This document shows, one piece after another, positions 48,364 through 60,300 of a stretch of 64,000 nt of DNA; position 1 is the first letter of the stretch, and the number at the start of each line of letters is the position of its first letter. The stretch is from assembly GCA_005784505.1 (NCBI GenBank), contig VCAZ01000138.1:868001-932000 (forward strand). The letters run 5' to 3'. Below the pieces are notes generated by a model. That model did no database searches and was not told the DNA's origin. It saw only the letters and a list, made by a program, of their open reading frames with translations. Position numbers and translations under genes: made by a program. Origin of the DNA: Bagarius yarrelli (taxonomy: Eukaryota; Chordata; Actinopteri; Siluriformes; Sisoridae).

Positions 48364-51300
48364 CTACTTTTTCCGGTAAACCAGAGCTCCATAGACCACC
48401 AAAGCCGCAATGGCTACCAGTGCAGCACCACCATAAAGAAGAAATGAAAGCTCAGAGGACACAGGCTCTTCTGAGGGCAAAGCAGCTGCAGGTGACTCCT
48501 GAGCTGGAACAGATGCTGTTTGTACAGGTTTGTACTCCTGGGGCAGTATTTCCTGTTCTGGAGGCAAAACAACCTGGGGTGGAGCAGGCAACTTCTGTAT
48601 CTGTGCCTCCAGTGATGGTATCTTCTGCGCTGGAACTAGAGGGATGAGTGGGGGGCCCTGGGCTGTAACAGCCTGTACAACGCTTGCCTGCGTTTCTTGT
48701 GATGGTATTTTAAGCACCTCTGCTGCTTGCTGAGCTTCAGGCTGTGGTTCAGATTTAGCCTTTGGTTCTTGGACTGTTCTTAAAATCAGTGGCTCCACAG
48801 GAGCTGGAACAGGTTCAGTCTGAGCAGACTTAGGCTCAGGTTTAGGATCAAGCACTTGAGGTGAGGCAGCAACAGATAGGTGTTCTGACTGTGCAACATT
48901 AAGGGGTAAAGGAGCAAGAGATTTTGGGACATCGACAGGAGCAATGACAGAAGGGCATGAAGAAGTGAGAGACTTAGGCTCCACTGATGGAACAGCAGTA
49001 ACCAGGCTAGGCGGTGCCTCAAGGATGACGATCTGCTCCTCTAGAGACATCAGTGACTCTGCTGCATCTGAAACTGGCTGTTGTGGAAAGGACCCTTCCT
49101 TTCTAAACTCGTCTCGGAGAGCCTCCATCTCGCTTTCGCTGCCCAGCACACTAAGCACACTCTCTTGCAGGTCTCCCTCTTCTCCAGCTTCCCCCTCCTC
49201 CAGGAGTTCGGCCTCCTCGCGCTCCACGTGCACAATGTCTGAGTTGGACGAATTGTTTTCACTGCGCTCCTCAGCTGAGGCCACGCCCTCACCGCTGTCC
49301 ACACTCTTTGCATCCTCTGGCTCCATGGTGCTGACCTGAGCCCAGGAGTCGTGACCACTCAGCGATACGGGCAAACTCTCTGTGTGCCAGGAGCTCAGAT
49401 TGCTGCTGTCTGCCGCGCTGACGAGCAGCGACTCTGGGGAACTCAGCTGCTCACGGCTTTGCTCCCCTGACAGGATGTAAATATCGTTACTGTCTTCAGC
49501 TATGAGCACGCTGGGTTCCTCCACATCCTCCAGGCTGAACACTGCACTCTGCAAAATAAGAGGATAAGGCTTACTACATTTCTGGCACTTGGCAGACGCC
49601 CTTATCCAGAGCGGCTTACATTTATCTCATTTTTTAATCTGATAGAGCAGGTGAGGTTGTGACAGCTGCGGTGATGCTGGCCCTCAGATCAGCATTCCAA
49701 CACTCTCACCACCTAGCGCCACTTTCCAACCCTTAGTCATCACAGAGGCTTGAACACTAAAGAGTAAATCATTTTTTAAGTAAGAACTTCTGTTAAAAAC
49801 TTGGAGCTGTTTCACCCCTTACTGGATTTCAACCTCAACAGGAAAAAGATCACTGAATTTAAATGATTGCAGAAGACCCCTCCAAAAGACCTGGAAGAAA
49901 AAAATACTTCAGATATTTGTTACTTTCAGTGCAGTAGCAAGGTTTAGATTTTGAATGTGAACTGATTCACGGAGCTGATGTGCTTCCTTTTTCAACAGTT
50001 TGAAGACGTTGTGAACTGTAGGTTTAGTTTTCAGACCTGAATTACAGTATGAGTATGAAAAACAGTGCATTACATCAGGCATCTGTAAAACCTAGGTCAT
50101 AAAAAACACATGAATTCATCCAGTGAACAGCTGTTAAGTAAGTAAGTAAGTAAGTATATTCAATTCATTTTCATTGTGCAAGGTACGTGTACAGAGCCAA
50201 TGAAATGCATTTTTCGCATATTCCATCTTAATGATGTGAATCAATGATTGACTTCCACTGAAGCATCTTTTAGTAGACACTAATAGTGAGAGTTACATTT
50301 GACATTTACTGGAAGACATCATAAGGTTTTGGTTTTAACCCATCAGCATTTTGCACCAACTTCCTACCATAATCATGACTTCTACACTGAAACACCTGAA
50401 GGAGGTCTTATAAACTAGACCTCAAGCAAGTCGACTTTTCAACACTTCGTCATGATCCGCTTCTCTGACAGGAACCAACACATACCAGGGAATGTAGATA
50501 AATAATCAGGATTTTTTTCTGATATTGAGCTGCATTAAGTGTCCTCTGAAAGCTTTAAAACAGCATGAGTTACAGATATTGAGTGCTTAAAGCTAAACCC
50601 TGTGCAGTAATGCATGTCCGACTGAATTAATGAGCTACATGAGGAAAAAACAAACTTGCCAGAACCTGCAGATTTAACAGGTGGCAAATAATTCCGATAT
50701 TCAAATCTTCAATCCACCAGAAACCATTTGACTAATTTCACATCTGACTTTCTCTCTTACTCTTTTACATAAATCCCCTACTCACTTTTTGTTACACTTT
50801 CAACCCTGATATTTCTCACTTAGACACACAAATATAAGCTTAGTGTAAAATTATGTTGTTTTTTTGTGCATGACTTTGTAACCTCTTTATCATTTCTTTT
50901 ACATTTCTTCCATCAGTGTTATTTAAAGCCCTCATATTTGATTTTTGTCCAACTAAGCAGTCCTGCTCTGCTCAAGGGCAGTTTGGTGGTGCTGGGTATA
51001 GAACCTACAAACTTCTGATCAGCAATCAAACACCTTATCCTGATCATGCTTATAAAAAGGTGCAGTACTTTAAATTTCTGTCCCATTCTTTACCGCACCA
51101 GATACCGCAGACTTCAAAAGCCATTTAGTTAAAACAAATTTTCCTTCCGGGCTGCTATAATCACAGGAGAATAAATTCACCTATAGTCTTGCGTAGCCTG
51201 ACCTTTCAAGGCTGTAAAATGTGACATGTGGTACGCAAAAACTGGTCTAACTGGTCTGTGCAATGTATAAATTTACCACTGTAGCATGTGTGCGATACAG

Positions 51301-54300
51301 CTAAGCCTGTTCGTAACAAATCCTGCATTTAATCGATCTTGATTAGTAGTTAGATGTTTGCCAGGAGCTAGAGCACCGGACATAGCAGATAATCTTAGGG
51401 CTGTAGGCCAGCATAGGTTTTCAAAGATAGTGGTTCATGCTGGTGCAAACAATATACGCCTTTGACAGTCGGAAACTAGCAAGGCTCACTTCATAGAGGT
51501 GTTTAAATTAGCAAAGGCGATGTCCGATGTCATAGTATGCTCTGGCCCCATACCAATGCGACGTGGTGACATAGCTTACAGCAGGTTATGGTCACTGAAC
51601 CGCTGGATGTCCAGGTGGTGCTCCGAAAACAGTGTGGGCTACATTGACAATTGGAAAACTTTTAAGGGCAAAGCTGGCCTGTTAATCGTTGACTACCCAG
51701 AGCCCAGGCCAAGCAGCAGACCAACAGGCTAATCCGACCGTCTGCTAGTCGTCACAGTGACAGAGTCGTCACTCAGGGTCCATAATATTGAGACTGTGTC
51801 TGTTCCCCGAGCTAAACAATATAAATATAGAAAAACCCCAAAAGTTCGCTTTGTAATTTAATTAATATAGATATCAGTAATTCAGAGAATACTGAACACA
51901 CAGCCTGCACCTCTGATCTGAAGCTAGGATTGTTAAAGCGCTAAAGCGCTTATGGTTAATGAAATGATCTCAGAGCTGGATTTTGACATTTTATGTTTAA
52001 CAGAAACCTGGACTAAACCGAATGAGTATGTAGCATTAAATGAAGCTAGTCCTCCAGCTTTCAGCTACATACATCAGCCTTGCCCTAATGGTAGAGGTGG
52101 AGGCATTGCAGTTATTTATAATAATAATAATAATAATCTAACTATCATACAGAAACATGGACGAAATTTTAATTCATTCGAAGCTCTCTACAGTAACCTT
52201 ACATCTGCAGAGACAAATAATAAGAGTAATTAATAATTCTTATTTACAGACCCCCAGGACCGTACTGCAAATTTTCTGTCTAACCTGGTTGTCTCCGTCG
52301 ATAAAGCGTTAATTGCTGGAGACTTTAATATTCATTTTTAAAACTCAGACGACCCGCTGAGAACAGCATTTATGTCATTACTCAACTCAGTGTGTAATAG
52401 AACCCACTTATACTTATTCCGAAAGATAATATCTAATGTGTGATCTGCTTTATAAGTAATATAGTAACAACTCCTCAGTGCGAAATTATTTCTGATCACC
52501 ATCTTATATTGTTTAAAATGCGTCATACTAATAATGCACATGTAGCGCCGTGCCACCGCTTTAAACGTACACTTACATCAACTTCTGCTCAGAGCTTTAT
52601 TAATTATCTTCTAGAATTGTCTCCTGTCATTGGATCGCCGTCTGATCCAACAGAACTTGAGCAGGTGACTGAATATATAGATGCCGCATTCCGCTCTACA
52701 TTAGGTAACGTGGCTCCAGTTAAAAGAAAAATAATTAAAGATAAGAAACTCGCTCCATGGTATAATGAACACACGCGCTCTTTAAAACAGAGCGCCCGTA
52801 AACTAGAACGTAAATGGCGCCAAACTAGATTGCTGGTTTTCCAGGCAGCATGGAAAGAGGGAATTCTAGCTTATAAAAAAAGCTCTTAGTGTAACTAGAT
52901 CAACGTATCTTTCTAACCTTATTGAAAATAATAAAAATAATCCTAGATTTCTATTTGACACCGTCGCAAAATTAACTAGGAATTAGACGACCTCAGAAAC
53001 CTTCACCATAACTGCGTGCAGCAGTAAGGATTTCATGAACTTTTTGGATAATAAAATTGCAAACATTAGGCAGAAAATTCACGCTTTAAAACCAGACCTT
53101 TCGAATGATTCTGATGATCAACTAACTGCATTAGAACTTTTTTACTCCTCTTTACTCCTCTGGAAGAGAAAAACCTAATCACACACATCTCTTCCACAAA
53201 ATCGTCAACTTGTGTGTTAGATCCTATACCAACACACTTTCTTGAGCAGATAGTACCGTCAGTATCAGAACCCCTGTTGAAAATAGTTAACTCTTCTCTT
53301 AGCAGTGGGTATGTTCCCAAATCTTTTAAATTAGCAGTTATTAAGCCTTTAATAAGAAACCTGACCTTGACCAAAATGAGCTGTCAAACTACAGGCCGAT
53401 ATCTAACCTTCCGTTTATCTCTAAAATCCTAGAGAAAGTAGTAGAGCAGCAGCTATGTTCATATTTACAAAGAAATAACATACACAAACTTTATCAATCA
53501 GGATTCAGGCCTCAACACAGCACAGAGACAGCACTGGTCAAAGTGTCTCGTTGCTTATATTACTTGACCTTTCAATACCATAGATCACAATATTCTTCTT
53601 AACAGATTAGACAAATTAGTAGGAATTAAAGGAACAGCTCTTGCGTGGCTCAGGTCCTATTTAACCGATCGTTACCAGTTTGTTGATTTAAATGGTGATT
53701 ATTCTGTGTGCTCCCTTGTAAAGTATGGTGTTCCACAGGGCTCGATTTTAGGCCCACTTCTTTTCTCTCTTTACATGCTGCCTCTGGGAAACATAATTCG
53801 TAAGCATGATATCAGTTTCCACTGATGACACACAGTTATACGTCTCATCAAGGCCTGATGAGAAAGGCCAGTTTAATAAAATTGAGCAATGTGTCAAGGA
53901 AGTAAGAGATTGGATCGTATGCAATTTCCTCTTGCTTAACCCTGACAAGACGGAGGTTCTGGTTCTAGGACCACAGGTAGCTAAAAGTAAGCTTCCTGAT
54001 CACACCTTAACCCTAGACAGTCTTTCTGTTTCACCAAGTGCAACAGTAAAAGATCTGGGTGTGATTTTAGGCTCCAATCTCTCATTTGAAGCCCATGTCG
54101 ACAATATTAGCAGGATAGCGTTCTATCATCTTAGAAATATCACTAAAATAAGAAATATCTTGTCACTTACTGATGCTGAAAAATTAGTTCATGCGTTTAT
54201 CACATCCAGGCTGGATTACTGTAACGCTTTACTGTCTGGATGTTCAACTAGATGCATTAATAAACTTCAGTTAGTCCAGAACGCAGCAGCGAGAGTCCTT

Positions 54301-57300
54301 ACTAAAACTAAAAGATACGAGCACATCAAGCCAGTCCTATCCACACTGCATTGGCTCCCAGTGAGACACCGCATCGATTTTAAAATACTACTTTTAACTT
54401 ATAAAGCTCTAAATGGTCTCGCACCGCAGTACTTAAGCGAACTTCTAGTGTCTTATGTTCCGTCACGCCTACTTCGATCAAAGGATGCAGGCTGCCTGTC
54501 AGTACCACGCATTATAAAAACTACAGCAGGGGGCAGAGCCTTTTCTTACAGAGCCCCAAAGCTATGGAATAGCCTCCCTATGTATGTTCAAGAATCAGAC
54601 AGTCTTAGTGTTTAAGTCCAGGTTAAAAACGTACTTATTTAATCAAGCATTTTGTATTTGATTCCCCTTAGATAAAGGAGCAGATCCGGGGGACTCATGG
54701 GTGTTGAGTATTAAGGTGATCTGGTATGTTTAGATGCTGTCTTCCCCTCTCTTATTGATCACGGTGTTGATGATGAGAGCGGCTGGTTGCTTGACATATC
54801 AGGGAGCCCTCATGTCTGTGTTTCCCTCTGGTTCTCCTTTTAGTTATGCTGACCTAGTTAGTCTTGCCGGAGTCCATCCTTGCACTCTACATTATTTACT
54901 TAATCCAAACCGTGTGATTACAATGTCACTTAACTGTTTTCCTTCTTTTTGCCTTCCTTTCCCTCTCCTTCTCTCTCTCTCTCTCGCTGCCGGCGATCCA
55001 GACCCCACCTCCAACCCGGTCCTATGGGACCCTTCCCTGTGACCTGCCCCAGTGGATGATACATCACCAGGGTGACCTAGGACGACCCACTTCGCCATAA
55101 AGATGTTCCAGTTGCTCTTTAAGGACTAATGATTTAAGTTGTTCACACACACACACACACAATGTAACCTCATAATCCCTGCTACCTGTTTTTCACCCAA
55201 ATGAGGATGGGTTCTCTGTTGAGTCTGGTTCCTCTCAAGGTTTCTTCCTATCTCATCTCAGGGAGTTTTTTCTTGCCACCGTCGCCCCCGGCTTGCTCAT
55301 CAGGGACAAACTGATTTATGTTTCATTCTATCTCATAATTTCTTCAATTGTGTAAAGCTGCTTTGTGACAATCACCATTGTAAAAAGCGCTATACAAATA
55401 AAACTGAATTGAATTGAATTGATTATTGCCACCTTTGTGAACTCAACACTTTTCCATCAGATGGATTTGGGTTGTTACCAGGTACACATTAAACACGTCT
55501 TTTAGAAATCCTGTACATTTCCACCAATAAGAGGACAACCCTAAAACTCCTGCAGTGTTTCGGCTAAGTGTAACGTTTGGATCAAAAGGTCAGCCAGCTG
55601 TCCAGGGGTGTGACGTCTGAGGCTGAGACTAATTCACCTGAAGACTTTGCTCCCATTTTAAGCTGCTTTACATAAAATCCAAAACAGAGGCTTCAGTGAA
55701 AGTGACCTGGAGAATACAGCTTTAGAGCCATCTGCTCTTTCAGTCGCTGTAAAGGCTTTAATAAAAGGACCATATACAATAGAATGATGTAGTGCAGGAG
55801 GCATCACACAGCAGTTTCACAACTATTATTGAATTTTCTTTTTTTTGTATTGAAACCTTTGTTAAATCTGAACAGAAATAAGGGACTAGACAGTAAAGCA
55901 GCCCCTCCCCCAAGTGTGTGCCTTTTCCAAAGTTCCACTCGCCCCAGGAGCTATAGTCTAAGATGCAGCATGCCCCTACACGTGGACTACATTTTGCAAA
56001 ACTTGAATGAACAAAACTGTCCAACAATTTACCCCATCTGCATACGTTAAACATTACTTAAAATGCACTACAACTCATCAGCTACAGTGAGTGAGTGTTT
56101 AGTCAGATCGATACAGGGGAGAGTTAGTATGAGTTCAGGGTCCCTGTAGAGACTGGAGCACACTGGGACAAAGATGTCAGGTGCTTCAGTGTGGCATAGT
56201 CAAAAAAAAGGGTCTGCTTTCTCCATATACCCACCGGTATTACTATCACACCCATATCTGGGCCCTCCCCCAATCTGCATCTACAGAAAGGTGCGGGAAC
56301 ACCATTGTCTATAATTTTTTTTATCCTGTAGCTGTGAGATTTCCTCTGTTAAAACTAAAAAAGCCCAGACCTGTTCCAGTAGAACAATGCCACTGTAAAG
56401 AATTTAGCTCCATTCATAAACCCCTGACATTCACCCACTAAACACCTTTTAAATTAACTGGAATCTAAACTTTAGGTCAGACCCTTATTTCAGACATCAC
56501 TTCCTGACGTTTTGTGCTTTTCTAGATAAATAAATACATACGAATTCACGGAGCCATACTCCAAAAACAAGTGAAAAGACCTAGCAGAACAGTGACGGGT
56601 TATTCAAATAGCAAGTAAAAATAACAGTCATTCAGTGCAAAGATTTACATTAATTGTCTTATGCTGGAAAATCTATGTACGTTCTAAACAATTTGAACGT
56701 AAACATAATTGGCTTTTTTATACATATTTTCAATTCTAACATTTTGACTTTGTCCGGTTTCAGGGAGGATTTTGTTAGTGTTATGACGTTTCCAGTCGCA
56801 CTGATCACACCTTTAGAAGCTTGTGTGCTCTTGCTTAAACACATGCAGATACTTTTTAAATCAACTGTGACCAGAAGAGAGAATCTTGTACAGGTCAACG
56901 TTGGCGTCAGTCACCTCTTTCTGCAAATAGCGCTATCACTTATCTACAAATAGGAATCGCGGCCTTCGCTTTTCAGAGATTGCCGAAAGTGCGCAAACCT
57001 GTCGATCTAAAGGAAATGCTGAAAATAGTCATAAAGTTCTGCTTATATTTAAAACTGTGTAAATCTAGACACTCACCAGGATTGCAGAAGGCATCTAAAA
57101 TGATTAGTTTCAGAATAAAAGACAAATGACAACTCTTAATCTGATCTGTGGGAGGAGGCACAAGGTTAAACCGTTATAAAACATTGAAAATAATTAAACA
57201 AGCAACAGCAGAATTAATCTAGTCTGGTTTAAAAGAAGACACCCTGCAGTGGAACTAGGACACAGCCCTTGCTGGTGATTTTATATGAGGATTTATCAGA

Positions 57301-60300
57301 TTTATTTTTGGACCTCCCTATGACTCTCCGTCTGTGTGCGTGTTGCTCGCAGCACATGATTCTTGCTTTGCAGCTGCCACTGCTGTGAAATGTTTGTTTC
57401 ATCAAGTACTGGGCAGAGCAGAGTCCAGGACACCGTGTGCCAACATGACTTAAGCTTCTGGGTCGTGATTTGCTAACTGACAGCCGCTATTCAACACATC
57501 TGTCTAAAGCACACACACCTTTAACTTTTGCGTTTCATTTTTCGTTTCAAGGTCATTTGTTTGGCGATCCCTAAAGTGGATCTAGTTACGTCACATTACA
57601 AGTTGAACGTGCGTTCGAGTCCCGAACACAGTGGTTTGTGCCAGGTTTTCTGAAAGTCAACTGAAGGACAAATTAATGTGATTGTTAATAAACATTTTAA
57701 ATCTGAACATCATGAAAGTACATTACAAAAGGGCTGTACTGCCTTTACGAAGATCTGAAGGAGACTTTTTGTTAGCAGCTTTAGGGCTTTTTAAATGTAA
57801 TTTTTTGTGTTCGCTTCTGTACCGACATACCTACACACAGCTATACACACCCCTTTCAGTAACACCACCAGAAGGCATTATTTAAAAAAGAAATTACTAA
57901 TCTATTCAGCCTTTTTGTTCCTTTCATTATACTGTGTGATTCTTATGTCACCTGTATAGTTGTGTTTGTAAGCAAAGTTGTTCTGTTTGAAATTATGCCT
58001 ACAAGTCAACAAAACTACGGAACCTAGCAAGAAAAATGTCAAAGAACGTGTTTTGGTTACTGGTTTACTTGACAACAATTTAAAAAAAGATGACACCTAA
58101 AACACAATGTCCGTTATTCTGCAATGTAGATCTGGCAGAATAACACAAATCCAGCTGATTTTTTTGGGCTGCCTTTAACGACAAACATAAGAAACGGGGA
58201 AAAACATTGTTTGCCTACCTGACTTGGCTTTTTTTCCTGACACAGTGATGCCCTAACACAAACTAATGACAATATATACAGAAGAAAACGGAATGGAGAC
58301 ACATACACACAACCCGTGCTGCCTGTCCGAGAAATGACCGGCAGCTGTACGAGATTACTTGTGCACGGCTTGTTCCCTCCCCTGAATACAAACCCCTCCT
58401 GTCATGCTAGTGTCATAATTGCCTGAACTCTGCACGAGATTCCTCATGAAGGTTTTGCACTGCAGGAATGTGGATTTATTCCGGAGACATGACTTGCTGT
58501 CCTCTTTCAGGAAGCCGCAGGAGGCTTTAGTTAAACAAACACTACAGACTGAATAATAAAATCACACGCAGACTGAGAAAAACAAAAACCTTGTGCACCG
58601 AGAACTACACATTGTAAAGCGCCACCACACAACTTTGCAACAGTATTATTGCGCTCTTGGAATAATAATGTGCTCACAGGAAAAAGTCACCATGATTGCT
58701 GTCTGTATAGCAGGTTTGGATTGTGCACACATGGCAATGTTATTAAAAAACAGTGACCTTTGGAATGTTTTTCCATTATTAATAAAGATAATGAAAAAAA
58801 TGCTCACTGTAAAGTGCACATCACAGATTTCATGTCAGTGACTAACAAATCAGCATGGCTGTGAAACAAGGAAGTAAATAAAGAATAGACAAATGGCAAG
58901 TTGGGGAGTTTTGGGAGCAGTAGTCAGGGCAGGTAAGACGAGACATGACTACTGCAATGCACGAGAGTCGCTTTTTAGTCATACAGATTAAGTGTTTAAA
59001 TGACAATTAAGATTACGAGACACTTTTTGCAGATGTGTTTTGGGGATGTTGTAATTTTACAACCAGTGACTTTACAGGGTTAATCATTTTGATCTTGATT
59101 TATTCTGAGATCTAATACCTTTATCATAATGATCTGTTTGTTTTATACAGCTCTAGGGTGTGGTGGGAGGAAATCATGAAGCATGTGTGCCATAAGAGGG
59201 AGCCATAAATCGAGCAGAGCTGAAAATTACATGATGAATAGCAGCACTCGTCCTGTGCGAGTCATTGTAAATGTTGCAGCGTCGATTTCAGTAAATACTC
59301 GTTATCAGATCTCATCTTACCCGCCCTGACTACGGCAATGCACGATCATGCGCCTATTTACTGAAAACCATGCTGCAACATTTACCATAAATCGCACGGG
59401 ACGACTGTGCTGCTATTTATCATGTCATTTTCAGCTCTGCTCGATTTATGGCTCCCTCTTATGGCACACATGCGCCATGATTTCCTCCCACCACACCCTA
59501 GAGCTGCAAAAATGACAAAAATTACTGTAAAATTACAACATCCCAAAAACACATCTGCAAAAACTGTCTTGGTCATTCAAATACTCTGTAAATGTTGATT
59601 GCATGCATCAAATTAGATTTTCAGCTTATCAAGTCTTTGTTGTAATTTTATAATGTAGAGAGAGAAATGGTAGTCAAACCAGCTTGTGCACCTTACATGG
59701 GGACTTTGTACTACAAATGGTCACATTCAGGAAAGAATACTTGCAGTAACAATGTATTTAAAGATTTACAATTTCAAAAGGTGTTTTTGTTAGAAATGTA
59801 TTTCTGTTTGTAATATTTAAGTATTTAAAATAGTTCCTGTATGTTAGCAGTAACTTAACTATAGTTAAATTTTTTTCGTTTGCTTAAATATCTCCTTGTT
59901 GCAAGGCAGACAGTTTTGGTAAAATGCTTTGGAAGCTGGTTATTCAAGGACAAGTGTGTTATTCAAGGGGGTGTTTACATGGTGCATTATTACGGCACAG
60001 GTGTTAATGTTCTGATACGTGGGGATGTGACAGGTCTGGAGGGTGTGTGTATATTCCTTCTAGCATTGTGTGTGTAGACAGTAAAATATATCAGATTCGT
60101 TTACATTTACCAACTTTTACCACCAATATTTCTTTTTTAGAATGACACCAGCATGAGGTGGTTGATACAGTGTGTATGGTGTTATTAATGGTGTCTAAAG
60201 TGAAGAGAGCGTGATAGTAAATGGTATTTAATGAATAAAATGCTTTTAGGACTAGTATTGCAAGTGAACACTGGACATTTGGTTTTGTATTTCATATTTC

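Noticed and set aside
48944..49358. Open frames antisense to, or in another frame of, the last bcl2l13 exon
   Set aside because: Shadows of a long coding exon; the minus frame encoding the tail anchor is clearly the real one.
51355..55425. Treating the LINE ORFs as host genes
   Set aside because: Endonuclease, RT and esterase order plus the ATTGA tail identify a retrotransposon with frameshifts.
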